DNA of 64,000 nt from Streptomyces hygroscopicus (GTDB lineage Bacteria > Actinomycetota > Actinomycetes > Streptomycetales > Streptomycetaceae), in the NCBI GenBank assembly GCA_002021875.1, contig CP018627.1:3348001-3412000 (forward strand), written 5' to 3'. Position numbers and translations under genes: made by a program. The notes beneath the pieces are model-generated. The model was given only the letters and a program-made list of their open reading frames with translations. It ran no database searches and was not told where the DNA came from. This document shows, one piece after another, positions 16,875-25,244 of this stretch (its first letter is position 1; each line of letters begins with the position of its first letter).

Positions 16875-18917
16875 GTGGTCAGCAAGCCAGACCGTCGTAC
16901 GGTTCTAGGCGCCACCGCCGGCGCCGCGCTCACCGGGGCGTTCAGCGCCCCCGCCACCGCCGCCTCGTTCGCCGAGACGCCCGGCCGCGTCACGGTGCAC
17001 TCGCCGAATGGCCGGTTGCGGGTAACCGTTCTCACGGCGGACGGGTCTCTCCGGTATCAGGTCGTGCGTGATGGCCGGGACCTGGTCGCGCCCTCCGGGC
17101 TCGGGCTCGACCTGGCCGGCCGGCCATCGCTCACCAGCGGGCTGGTGGTGGAATCCGTCAAGCGCAGGACGGTCAAGGAGTCGTGGCGTCCGGTGTGGGG
17201 CCCCGACGCGCTCGTCCGCAACCATGCCAGGGAGTGCGTGCTGCGGACCGTGCAGTCGGTGAGTGGGATACGGCTGGACCTGGTCATCCGGGTCTTCGAC
17301 GACGGCGTCGGATTCCGCTACCACCTGCCGGCGCAGACCGGGCTCGACGCCTACACGGTCACCGCCGAGCGCACCGAGTTCGCGCTGCCGCCGACGGCCA
17401 CGAGCTGGTCGCTGGAGGCGGGTACCGACTGGAGGGCCGACGAACGGCACTACCGGCGAGCCCCACTGTCCGACGTGGATACCGCGCAGACCCCGCTGAC
17501 GTTGGCCACGGCGGACGGTCAGTACGTCGTCGTGCACGAGGCGGCGCTGATCGACTATCCGAGTATGACCCTCGCCGCCGACCCCACCCGGCCGGGCACG
17601 TTCACCAGTGAACTGATCAGCCTTCCCGACGGCACCAAGGCCCGGCTGTCGGGCGAGTTCTCCACCCCGTGGCGCACGCTGACCATCGGCGACCGTCCCG
17701 GTGATCTCGCCGAATCGCATCTGATCGAGAACCTGAACGAGCCGTGTGCGCTCGCCGATACGTCATGGATCTCGCCCGGCACATACGTCGGCGTGTGGTG
17801 GGAACTGCAGCGGCGCCACACGACCTGGACGGCGGGGCCACACCATGGGGCGACGACCGAGCGCGTCAAGCAGTACATCGACTTCGCCAGGGAGGCGGGC
17901 GCGAGCAGCGTTCTCGCGGAGGGCTGGAACACCAATGCCGGCGGCCAGTGGACCGGCCAGGATTTCCTGACGCCACAGCCGGACTTCGATCTGCCCGAGG
18001 TGCTGCGCTACGCACGGGCCAACGGCATCGGGTTCACCGCTCATAACGAGACCCGCGGCTTCGTCGACTACTACGAGCAGCACCTGGACACGATCTTCGC
18101 ACGGTACGCCGAGCTCGGCATCCACTCGGTCAAGACCGGCTATGCCACCAGGTTCGAGCTGGGCGGGGTGAACCGCGGCCACTTCGACCAGGAAGCCGTG
18201 CGCCACTATCAGCGGGTGGTCGACACCGCGGCCCGCTACAAGATCATGGTCATCGCGCACGAGGCCATCAAGCCGACCGGACTGGCACGCACGTACCCGA
18301 ACATGATGACCGGTGAGGGGGTGGCCGGGATGGAGCAGCAGAACTACATGGGGAAGCTCGGGAATCCGCCGGAGCAGGCCACCATCCTGCCGTTCACCCG
18401 GTTCATGGGCGGGCCGGCCGACTACACCCCGGGCGTGCTCAACGTGACCTGGGACCCGGCTGGGCTCGGTACCCGCGTCCAGACGACATCGGCCACGCAA
18501 CTCGCGCTGTACTCACTGTTCTTCAGCCCGCTGCAGATGCTGGCCGACACCCCGGAGAACTACCGCTCCCACCCGGGTTTCGCCTATCTGAAGGACATCC
18601 CGGCCAGTTGGGACGAGACCCGGTTCCTGGACTGCGTGATCGGCGACTACACGGTCGCCGCCCGCCGGAAGGGCCACACCTGGTATCTCGGCGCGATCAC
18701 CGACGAGCAGGACCGGACGCTGCGGGTGCCGCTGCGGTTCCTGGGACCGGGTCGGTACAGAGCCGAGATCTACCGCGATGCCGCTGACACGAGCTGGCAC
18801 GACAACCCGCTGCCGATCGACGTCCGGACCACAACGGTGCGATCGTCCACTGTGCTCACCCTGCGACTCGTCGCCGGCGGCGGCACCGCGATCCGGTTGC
18901 GCCCCGCGCGCTCCTGA
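16875..18917 (+). CDS. exported GH97 alpha-glycosidase
   Basis: A 680-residue GH97 enzyme of SusB type. The GTG at 16875 follows GGAGGG by 4 nt and opens a twin-arginine signal peptide (SKPDRRTVLGATAGAALTG, cleavage near ATAASF). After an N-terminal beta-sandwich (LPAQTGLDAYT region) comes the TIM barrel with VLAEGWNTNAGGQWTG and NGIGFTAHNETRGF, then VIAHEAIKPTG, where a Glu expected of inverting members is visible, and a C-terminal beta domain. It should release glucose or galactose from alpha-glycosides outside the cell. With the cytosolic GH65 upstream it may form a disaccharide-use pair, though 364 bp and a gene relic separate them. Confidence 0.92.
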   Translation: MVSKPDRRTVLGATAGAALTGAFSAPATAASFAETPGRVTVHSPNGRLRVTVLTADGSLRYQVVRDGRDLVAPSGLGLDLAGRPSLTSGLVVESVKRRTVKESWRPVWGPDALVRNHARECVLRTVQSVSGIRLDLVIRVFDDGVGFRYHLPAQTGLDAYTVTAERTEFALPPTATSWSLEAGTDWRADERHYRRAPLSDVDTAQTPLTLATADGQYVVVHEAALIDYPSMTLAADPTRPGTFTSELISLPDGTKARLSGEFSTPWRTLTIGDRPGDLAESHLIENLNEPCALADTSWISPGTYVGVWWELQRRHTTWTAGPHHGATTERVKQYIDFAREAGASSVLAEGWNTNAGGQWTGQDFLTPQPDFDLPEVLRYARANGIGFTAHNETRGFVDYYEQHLDTIFARYAELGIHSVKTGYATRFELGGVNRGHFDQEAVRHYQRVVDTAARYKIMVIAHEAIKPTGLARTYPNMMTGEGVAGMEQQNYMGKLGNPPEQATILPFTRFMGGPADYTPGVLNVTWDPAGLGTRVQTTSATQLALYSLFFSPLQMLADTPENYRSHPGFAYLKDIPASWDETRFLDCVIGDYTVAARRKGHTWYLGAITDEQDRTLRVPLRFLGPGRYRAEIYRDAADTSWHDNPLPIDVRTTTVRSSTVLTLRLVAGGGTAIRLRPARS

Positions 18918-19013
18918 CCGGCACAGGCGAACGGGCGGAGAGCACGGACAGGTACCGCGACCCGACCATGGACACGTAACACTCACCGTCCAGGCGCAGC
19001 ATGAGCAGTGAAT

Positions 19014-19997
19014 TCAAGAGCGGTCGTTCGGACGGAGCCTGCCGGCCCGGAGCAGTGCGTCTTCGGCTCGGGCCGCCAGCTCGGTGACGAGGTCGGCCGC
19101 GGAAGGCACATCGGTGATGAGGTCGACGGCCTCGCCCGCCCAGACCGGCAGGGGCGGAATCACCCCTCGTGCCACGTCGTCCTGGTAGTCCTGACGCGCC
19201 CGGGAGTCGCCGGCCAGTTCGGCCTCCCGGCCGCGCCATCGGTCGAGATAGGGGTGGCCGAGCGTACGGGCGCTGTACTTCTCGAGAGGCCAGCTCGCGC
19301 CGCGAGCGATGTCCAGCACGCTGTTGCGTTCGGTGTCCTGTCCGCGTCCTTCGACCAGGGCCTTGCCGATGGAGCGGTCGACCAGGGCCTCGGTCGTGGC
19401 CTGGAAGCGGGTGCCGATGAGAGCGCCCGCGGCGCCCAGGGCCAGGGCGGCGGCGACGCCGCGGCCGTCGGCGATACCGCCGGCCGCCAGGACCGGTACC
19501 GGCGCCGCGAGGTCCGCCACGAGCGGCACGAACGGCAGCGTGGACCGGCCGCGACGGGCACCATGGCCACCGCTCTCGGTTCCCTGCGCCACGATGACGT
19601 CGGCGCCCACGTCCAGGGCCCGCTCGGCCTCGTCCAGATCGGTGACCTGAACGATCAGAACCGCGCCCGACCGGCGGATCCGGTCGACGAATGGGCTCGG
19701 GTCTCCGAAGGACAACATCACCGCCGCGGGATGGAACTCCAGCGCCTGCTCCACCGCGCCGACATCGATCGCCCAGCTCAGAAACCCGACACCCCACGGC
19801 TGGTCGGTGCCCTCCGCGACGATCGGCAACTCCCGCTCCAGCCAAGCCCGGTCCCCGTACGCACCGCCCAGCAGACCGAGCCCGCCCGCCCGGGAGACGG
19901 CCGCGGCCAGTGCGCCCCCGGCCGCACCGCCCATCGGTGCCAGCACGATCGGGTGCCGCAGGCCCAACAACTCCGTCAATTCCGTCGACAACGCCAT
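19014..19997 (-). CDS. nitronate monooxygenase
   Basis: A 327-residue FMN-dependent TIM-barrel enzyme of the 2-nitropropane dioxygenase family. Marks are the N-terminal RHPIVLAPMGG, VIVAQGTESGGH (with the His often implicated in catalysis) and the flavin phosphate site VLAAGGIADGRGVAAALALG with LIGTRFQAT. It would oxidise toxic nitronates such as 3-nitropropionate-derived species with O2, in the cytosol. It is single, converging with the GH97 gene. Confidence 0.93.
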   Translation of the reverse strand: MALSTELTELLGLRHPIVLAPMGGAAGGALAAAVSRAGGLGLLGGAYGDRAWLERELPIVAEGTDQPWGVGFLSWAIDVGAVEQALEFHPAAVMLSFGDPSPFVDRIRRSGAVLIVQVTDLDEAERALDVGADVIVAQGTESGGHGARRGRSTLPFVPLVADLAAPVPVLAAGGIADGRGVAAALALGAAGALIGTRFQATTEALVDRSIGKALVEGRGQDTERNSVLDIARGASWPLEKYSARTLGHPYLDRWRGREAELAGDSRARQDYQDDVARGVIPPLPVWAGEAVDLITDVPSAADLVTELAARAEDALLRAGRLRPNDRS

Positions 19998-20117
19998 GCC
20001 CCATCATCGCTCCTGTGCCGACGGGCAGGGCACGGGCCGAGGCAACGCGCCCGCCCGCCGATTCGGCACCGTGGGGGATCTCCGCATGAGACATCGCCGA
20101 GGAGGCGGCACAGGCGC

Positions 20118-20258
20118 TCAGTACGCAAGCTCCCCGATGCCGCCATCAACGCGCAGCACGGTGCCCGCGGTGTAGGCGGACTCGTCCGAGGCGAGATAGA
20201 CGGCTGCCTTCGCCAGTTCGGTGGCGGTCCCTACGCGATGGAGGGGCACGGTCCGCCG
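20118..20258 (-). pseudogene. SDR C-terminal remnant joined to TetR remnant
   Basis: The minus strand gives PLHRVGTATELAKAAVYLAS and then YTAGTVLRVDGGIGELAY before TGA. This is the last 45 or so residues of a classical SDR, including the conserved P-x-x-R-x-G and G-x-x-x-x-V-D-G-G motifs. The N-terminal 200 residues are absent; the reading breaks off exactly where the truncated TetR gene begins on the other strand. Confidence 0.85.
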
Positions 20259-20661
20259 GGACACCTACGAGCGCCGGCTGGTCACGGCGCTGGAGGCCGG
20301 GCCGGTGCTGCCGGCGCTGCGCGAGGTGCTCGCCACCCCGACCCGGGTCCAGGAGTACGCCTCCGACCTCAGCGTTCCGCTCGGGTGCCTGCTCGGCAAC
20401 GCCACCGCCGAGCTGGTCCCGCACGATGCCGAGTCGAGCGAGATCGTGGCCCGCTCACACGCCCGCTTCACCCAGATCGTCGCCGACGCCCTGCGGCGCG
20501 CACAGGCCGACGGCGAGGTCACCCGGGATGCCGCCCCCGAGGCCCAGGCGCAGCTACTGCTCTTCACCGTCCAGGGCCTTTCCCTGGTCTCCCGCGCCGG
20601 GCTCGACACGGCCACCGCATTCGCCGCCATCGACGCCCTGATCGACGCCCTCCGGGCTTGA
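20259..20661 (+). pseudogene. TetR-family regulator lacking its DNA-binding domain
   Basis: From about 20260 the plus strand encodes DTYERRLVTALEAG, then SVPLGCLLGNATAELVPHD and RAQADGEVTRDAAPEAQAQL. These are hallmarks of the ligand-binding domain of the TetR subgroup that has GCLLxNxxxE. The helix-turn-helix (normally the first 50-60 residues) is missing. The open frame to an ATG at 20221 is only antisense of the SDR relic. It was probably the divergent repressor of the adjacent SDR. Confidence 0.85.
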
Positions 20662-20752
20662 TCCGCGGGCTCGGGGCCCGAATCCCTGGCGGCGCACCCG
20701 TGGACGACCTGGGGGGTCGCACCGACTGGGGAGTGCCCATGGCCGACCGCGA

Positions 20753-20783
20753 ACGGTGCTGGCCGAGACTCGGCCAGCACCGT
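20753..20783. terminator. strong hairpin, 14-bp stem
   Basis: ACGGTGCTGGCCGA and TCGGCCAGCACCGT flank a GAC loop with no mismatch. It lies between the TetR relic (+) and the end of the GntR gene (-), so it can serve as a bidirectional terminator. No T-tract follows, which is usual in Streptomyces. Confidence 0.8.
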
Positions 20784-20804
20784 CGATGTACGTAGTGCAT
20801 GTGG

Positions 20805-20818
20805 GTTGTTCTTACAAC
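20805..20818. promoter_or_regulatory. inverted repeat GTTGT-N4-ACAAC
   Basis: A short perfect dyad, GTTGTTCTTACAAC, resembles GntR/FCD operators (T-x-G-T...A-C-x-A). It sits downstream of the GntR gene stop rather than in a promoter, so its role is doubtful. Confidence 0.3.
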
Positions 20819-20896
20819 TCGCTCGCCGGCCGGTGCCGATGGCCTGGCCCGGGAGGGGGCCGCACAGGCTGACGACAGGCCGCCCCGGTGCAGCCC

Positions 20897-21538
20897 TCAG
20901 TCCTTGAAATGCTCCAGGATCCGGTGCATCCCGCTGTTCCAGTTCTCCTGGAGCGCCGCCACCGCCGCGTCGATGTCGCCGCGCTGCAGACACTCCGCGA
21001 TCCGCTCGTGCTCCACGGCGGAGCGCTCCAGGATGTCCGTGTCGCCGAGGGCCACCCGCTCGTAGCGGTGCATCGTCACCTTCATCGAGGTGATCAGCTT
21101 CATCAGCCGGTCGTTGGTGCAGCCCGACAGGAGCAGGTCGTGCCACGCGTCGTCGTAACGCTCTATGACGTCGTGCGGCGCCTGCGGCGCGGAGAAGGCC
21201 CGTGCCTCCTCGAGGAGACGAGGAGCCGTCGCCCGCAGACGCTCCGGGTCGCTGGACTCCAGGGCCAGTGCCTCCAGCGCCGCCACGATCGCGGTCAGAT
21301 CACGGAACTCCTGCGCGCTCAGCGGCGTGAACCGGAAGCCCTTGCCACGGTCGCTGGTGATGACGCCCTCGCGCTCGAGCGTGATCAGTGCCTCGCGCAG
21401 CGGAGTGCGGCTGACTCCGAGTTCGGTGGCGAGCTGTCCCTCGTTGATCGGCTCGTTGGTCGCGATGGTGCCGCGCCCGAGGCGCTTGATCAGTTCCTCC
21501 TTGACCTGTTCGCGCAGCGGGCGGTTTTCGATTGGCAT
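20897..21538 (-). CDS. GntR-family regulator, FCD (FadR-like) type
   Basis: A 213-residue regulator. The winged helix (residues about 8-75) has NEGQLATELGVSRTPLREAL and EREGVITSDRGKGFRF. The C-terminal FCD helical bundle has the metal/ligand residues in YDDAWHDLLLSGC (Asp and His) and SAVEHERIAECLQRGD (His). FCD regulators respond to organic acids or amino acids. It is the last gene after the SDR, AcoX-like kinase and gcvPB-gcvPA, all on the same strand, so it is the natural candidate to control that operon. Confidence 0.93.
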   Translation of the reverse strand: MPIENRPLREQVKEELIKRLGRGTIATNEPINEGQLATELGVSRTPLREALITLEREGVITSDRGKGFRFTPLSAQEFRDLTAIVAALEALALESSDPERLRATAPRLLEEARAFSAPQAPHDVIERYDDAWHDLLLSGCTNDRLMKLITSMKVTMHRYERVALGDTDILERSAVEHERIAECLQRGDIDAAVAALQENWNSGMHRILEHFKD

Positions 21539-21587
21539 GTGGGGGAGCCCTCCTCTTCCGTCCGGTCGATTATCCGTTACCGGCGAG

Positions 21588-22334
21588 TCACGCGGTACCG
21601 GCTCCGTCGACCGGGATGATCGCCCCGCTCATGAACGACGACGCGTCGGACGCGAGGAAGGCCACGGTCTGTGCGATGTCCCTCGGCTGCCCGATCCGGC
21701 CGAGGGGCCGGTCGGCGGCGTCGGCGTAGAACGCGTCGGAGCTCTCGCCGAGCTGCCGGGCCTCCTCGGCTAGCATGCCGGTGGCCGTGTCGCCGGGGCA
21801 GACGCAGTTGACGCGGATGTTGTCGGGGCCGTGGTCGATGGCCATGGCGCGGGTCATATTGACGACGGCGCTCTTGGAGGCGCAGTACGAGACGGCGCGG
21901 CGGCCACCCGAAATGCCCCACCCGGAGCCGGTGTTGATGATCGAGCCGCCGCCCTGCGCGGCCATGCCCGGTATCACCAGGCGGCTCATCAGCATGATGG
22001 AGCGGACGTTCACGGCCATCACCAGGTCCCAGTCGTCCTCGGTGATCTCGCAGACGGTGGAGCGGCGGATGATGCCGGCGTTGTTGAACAGCACGTCGAC
22101 GTCGCCGAAGTACTCCCGCGCGGCGGCGGCCACGGCCTCGCAGTCCTCGCGTCGCGAGACGTCGCAGCGGACGAAGACGCCGCCGGTGTCCTTGGCGGTC
22201 TGCTCGCCGCCGTCCGTGTCGATGTCGGCGATGACGACGCGGGCGCCGAGTTCGGCGAGGACATGAGCGGTGGCCCGGCCGATACCGGTGGCTCCGCCGG
22301 TGACGATGGCACGTTTGCCGTTGAGAGTGATCAT
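21588..22334 (-). CDS. short-chain dehydrogenase/reductase in glycine-decarboxylase operon
   Basis: A 248-residue classical SDR: TGGATGIG cofactor loop, an Asp-containing end of beta-2 (VIADIDTDGG) indicating NAD(H), NNAG, a catalytic Ser in INTGSGWG, and YCASKSAVVNM. The C-terminus is FMSGAIIPVDG. It lies 49 bp upstream of the GntR gene and 115 bp after the AcoX-like kinase. The substrate is probably a hydroxy acid or polyol metabolised together with the P-protein product, but that is inference. Confidence 0.93.
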   Translation of the reverse strand: MITLNGKRAIVTGGATGIGRATAHVLAELGARVVIADIDTDGGEQTAKDTGGVFVRCDVSRREDCEAVAAAAREYFGDVDVLFNNAGIIRRSTVCEITEDDWDLVMAVNVRSIMLMSRLVIPGMAAQGGGSIINTGSGWGISGGRRAVSYCASKSAVVNMTRAMAIDHGPDNIRVNCVCPGDTATGMLAEEARQLGESSDAFYADAADRPLGRIGQPRDIAQTVAFLASDASSFMSGAIIPVDGAGTA

Positions 22335-22361
22335 GAGGGGTTCCTTTACCGGGGATGGGGC

Positions 22362-22465
22362 GCGGTTCAGGCGCTCGGACGGTCAGGCGCTCGGACGGTC
22401 AGGCGGTCAGGCGGTTCAGGCGGTCAGGTCGTCAGCCGGTTCAGACGGTTCAGGTGGTCAGGCGG
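22362..22465. repeat. degenerate GGTYCAGGCG tandem array
   Basis: About ten head-to-tail variants of an 8-11 bp unit (CGGTTCAGGCG, CGGTCAGGCG, CGCTCGGACGGTCAGG) fill the gap between the SDR start and the AcoX-like gene stop and enter that gene's last codons. It looks like replication-slippage DNA. It is too short and irregular for a CRISPR array. Confidence 0.75.
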
Positions 22466-23655
22466 TACAGCGATGTGCGGCGGCGGCCGGTGATGACGGG
22501 CAGATGGCCCGCCAGTTCGGCATCCAGCGCCTCGTCGCCCGTGTCGAGGAGGAGAGGGCGGCCGCCCAAAGACGCCAGCTTCTGTTCGGTGCACACCACG
22601 AGCAGCCGCTCCCGGCCGCCCGCCGCGCGCAGGACACGCGGCGAGATCTGCTGGTTGCCGCGGCCGAGGAGAAAGCCCTGGCCGCCGATGGGGGAAAGGG
22701 CGATCCAGCACGGCCCCGCCGCGAGGAGGGCGTCCTCCCCCGCGTCGCGCAGAACGACCTCCGCGGGGCGACCGGGCCGCAACGCGAGCACGTCGACGCC
22801 GGTGAGGGAGACATCGGCCCCCAGCGCGGCGGCAACGGCGCGGGTGGTACTGCCCGGGCCGAGTGCCAGCAGTCCGTCGCCGACACGCTCGGCGACCTCG
22901 GCGGCGATGCCGCCGACCGCCTCCGGCGCACCGGCCGTGCTGCCGGTCTTGCGCTGCTGGACGCGCACGGGCACGTCGGGGACGGGGAGCCAGCCGTAGA
23001 GGCGGGAGGCGACGCGTCCTGCGCGCAGTTCATCCTCGTCCCGGTCCATCACTTCGGCGTCGCGCAGGCGTACCGAGCCGGAGCGGGCGAGCCACGCGGC
23101 GGCGACCTCGCCCGCCGCGCGCGGGCTGACGCCGAACACGGCCGAGTGCATCTTGACGCCGGTCGGCACCCCGAGTACCGGGCAGTGCGCCCCGCCGAGC
23201 GCGGTGAGCACGTCCCTGGCGGTACCGTCGCCGCCGGCGAGGAGCAGCAGATCGACTCCCTCGGCGACGACGGCGCGTACGGCGGCGAGGGTGTCCTCGG
23301 CCGAGGTCTCGTCCTCGGCCCCCGGGGCGTACACGACCCGCGCTGTCAGCCCGGCCGCGGCGACGGAGTCGGCCCCCATGGCTCCGGCGGCGGTGACGAC
23401 TTCCGGTTCCGCGCCGGGGCGCCCACCGCCCGGCCCCGCGACCGCGCCACCCAGCGCACCGGCACCGGCACCGGCGCCCGGTCCTGCCCGCAGTTCACGC
23501 AGTTCACGCAGTGCCGCGGCCGCCCGTTCCCCCGCCAGGGGCCTCGCGCCCAGGGCGAGGGCACGGTGGCGGCGCTCCTGGCCGTCGGTGCCGCCCAGGC
23601 CCACCCGGCCGCCGAGTCCGGCGACCGGGTTGACCACCAGGCCGATCCTGGTCAA
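22450..23655 (-). CDS. AcoX/ATP-NAD kinase-like protein
   Basis: A 401-residue protein with an NAD-kinase/diacylglycerol-kinase-like fold: RIGLVVNPVAGLGG at the N-terminus, the LLAGGDGTARDVL phosphate-donor motif, PVLGVPTGVKMHSAVF, and a beta domain ending in GGRPLLLDTGD. This AcoX-type architecture occurs in acetoin and related operons and has no settled function. I chose the TTG at 23655 because it overlaps the gcvPB stop (TTGA), while upstream in-frame codons lie inside gcvPB. A Gly/Ala/Arg-rich insert at residues about 40-80 is low complexity. It could phosphorylate NAD(H) or a related metabolite. Confidence 0.85.
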   Translation of the reverse strand: MTRIGLVVNPVAGLGGRVGLGGTDGQERRHRALALGARPLAGERAAAALRELRELRAGPGAGAGAGALGGAVAGPGGGRPGAEPEVVTAAGAMGADSVAAAGLTARVVYAPGAEDETSAEDTLAAVRAVVAEGVDLLLLAGGDGTARDVLTALGGAHCPVLGVPTGVKMHSAVFGVSPRAAGEVAAAWLARSGSVRLRDAEVMDRDEDELRAGRVASRLYGWLPVPDVPVRVQQRKTGSTAGAPEAVGGIAAEVAERVGDGLLALGPGSTTRAVAAALGADVSLTGVDVLALRPGRPAEVVLRDAGEDALLAAGPCWIALSPIGGQGFLLGRGNQQISPRVLRAAGGRERLLVVCTEQKLASLGGRPLLLDTGDEALDAELAGHLPVITGRRRTSLYRLTT

Positions 23656-25244
23656 CGGGCCGCCCCACCAAGGATCTTGCGGCGGTAGGCGCGCCAGGAG
23701 ACGGCCCAGGTGGCCGGGTCGTCCAGGGTCTCCGGGCGGACCCGGTGGATGGTCGAGCGGTGCGGGGCCGTGCGGACCGTGTCCGGGGACTCGTACGCCT
23801 CGCGGGCGATCTCGGCGAGGATCGCCGCGTACTCGTCGAGGTCGTCGCGCGTGTACGACTCGGTCGGTTCGAGTGTCATCGGCTCGGGGACGAGGTACGG
23901 GTGGTGGCTCGTCCAGTAGTGCGTGCCGAAGTCCGCGGCGCGCAGCCCGATGTCCTCGGAGTGCAGCCCGGTGTCCTCGTGCAGCTTCTGCCAGCTGTAG
24001 CGGACCTGTTCGACGCGCGGCCGCCCCTGGGCGTACGGCACCGAGACACCCGGGATCTGCCGGACCTTGTGGAGCAGGTAGTTGTTGTTGAGGACGGCTG
24101 TCTCCGCGGCGGAGCGCAGCCCCTCCGCGCCGAGCGACATGATCCATGCGTACGCGCGCACGAGGTTCGGCACCACCCCGTAGAACGGCCGCATTTTTCC
24201 GATGGACTCGGGCCGGTCGTCGTCCAGACGGTAGCGCTCGCCGTCGAACTCGACGGTGGGGCGCGGCAGATACGGTGCCAGCTCCTCCCTCACCGCGCAC
24301 GCGCCGGCCGCCGGCCCGCCGCAGGCGTGCGGCGTCGAGAACGTCTTGTGCAGATTGAAGTGGCACAGGTCGAACCCGGCCTCGCGGGCGCGCGTGATGC
24401 CGAGGATGCCGTTCGCGTTGGCCTGGTCGTACGAGCACAGGCCACCCGCCTCGTGCACGATCCGTACGAACTCCTCGATGCGCGGGTTGTAGATGCCCGT
24501 GTCCTCGGGGTTGGTGATCAGCAGCGCGGCCGTGCGCGGTCCGACCGCGGCCTTGAGCGCCTCGATGTCCGGGTAGCCGTCCGCGTCCGGGTGGAGGGTG
24601 ATGACCTTGAAGCCGGCCGTCTTCGCGCAGGCCGCGTTCGACGGGTGGGAGAAGATCGTCGTGATGACTTCGTCGCGCTGCTCCAGCTCGCCGCGTGCGG
24701 CGAAGTACGCCCGGATCATGGCTACGTTCGTGTAGATCGCGGCCGAGCCGGCCGCCGGCTGGAGGGAGACCCGGTCCATGCCGGAGATCTCCTTGAGGAG
24801 CAGTTCCAGGCTGTGGATGATGCCGAGGACGCCCTGGACGGTGTCCTCGTCCTGGAGCGGATGCAGCGCGGCGATGCGCGGGTCACGGACGAACTGGTCG
24901 TTGACCTTGGGGCTGTACTTCATGGTGCAGGTGCCCTGGCCGACGTCGATGTTGAGGTCGGCGCCCAGGTTCTCCTGCGACAGACGCAAGTAGTGGCGCA
25001 GGACCTGCTGCTGTGACATCTCGGGCAGGGCGGGCGGCGCGGCGCGGCGCAGCGTCGGGGGAATCTCCACCGGGGCGATGGAGGGGTCCGGCGCCGGGAC
25101 AAGGACACCGCGTTCGCCCGGCGAACCGAGCTCGAAGATCAGCTTCTCGTCCCAGGATGCCTGCTGGAAGCGGCGCAGGCGCGGCTTGGGCGCGATCCGC
25201 GCGTCCTCGGGGGAGACGGGTGCGGGTGCGTGGTGGGCGGTCAC
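23652..25244 (-). CDS. gcvPB: glycine dehydrogenase (decarboxylating) subunit 2
   Basis: A 530-residue C-terminal half of the glycine cleavage P-protein. The PLP-binding Lys is in FDLCHFNLHKTFSTPHACGG, preceded by YDQANANGILG and NPEDTGIYNP, and a Ser/His region (TIFSHPSNAA). The GTG start overlaps the gcvPA stop (GTGA). With subunit 1 it should decarboxylate glycine and load the aminomethyl group on a lipoyl H-protein. Neither gcvH nor gcvT is nearby. Streptomyces normally has a single-chain P-protein, so this split form is probably an extra, specialised copy. Confidence 0.93.
   Translation of the reverse strand: MTAHHAPAPVSPEDARIAPKPRLRRFQQASWDEKLIFELGSPGERGVLVPAPDPSIAPVEIPPTLRRAAPPALPEMSQQQVLRHYLRLSQENLGADLNIDVGQGTCTMKYSPKVNDQFVRDPRIAALHPLQDEDTVQGVLGIIHSLELLLKEISGMDRVSLQPAAGSAAIYTNVAMIRAYFAARGELEQRDEVITTIFSHPSNAACAKTAGFKVITLHPDADGYPDIEALKAAVGPRTAALLITNPEDTGIYNPRIEEFVRIVHEAGGLCSYDQANANGILGITRAREAGFDLCHFNLHKTFSTPHACGGPAAGACAVREELAPYLPRPTVEFDGERYRLDDDRPESIGKMRPFYGVVPNLVRAYAWIMSLGAEGLRSAAETAVLNNNYLLHKVRQIPGVSVPYAQGRPRVEQVRYSWQKLHEDTGLHSEDIGLRAADFGTHYWTSHHPYLVPEPMTLEPTESYTRDDLDEYAAILAEIAREAYESPDTVRTAPHRSTIHRVRPETLDDPATWAVSWRAYRRKILGGAAR

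Noticed and set aside
22362..22465. possible CRISPR array
   Set aside because: Units are 8-11 bp with no regular spacers and no cas genes anywhere in the window.
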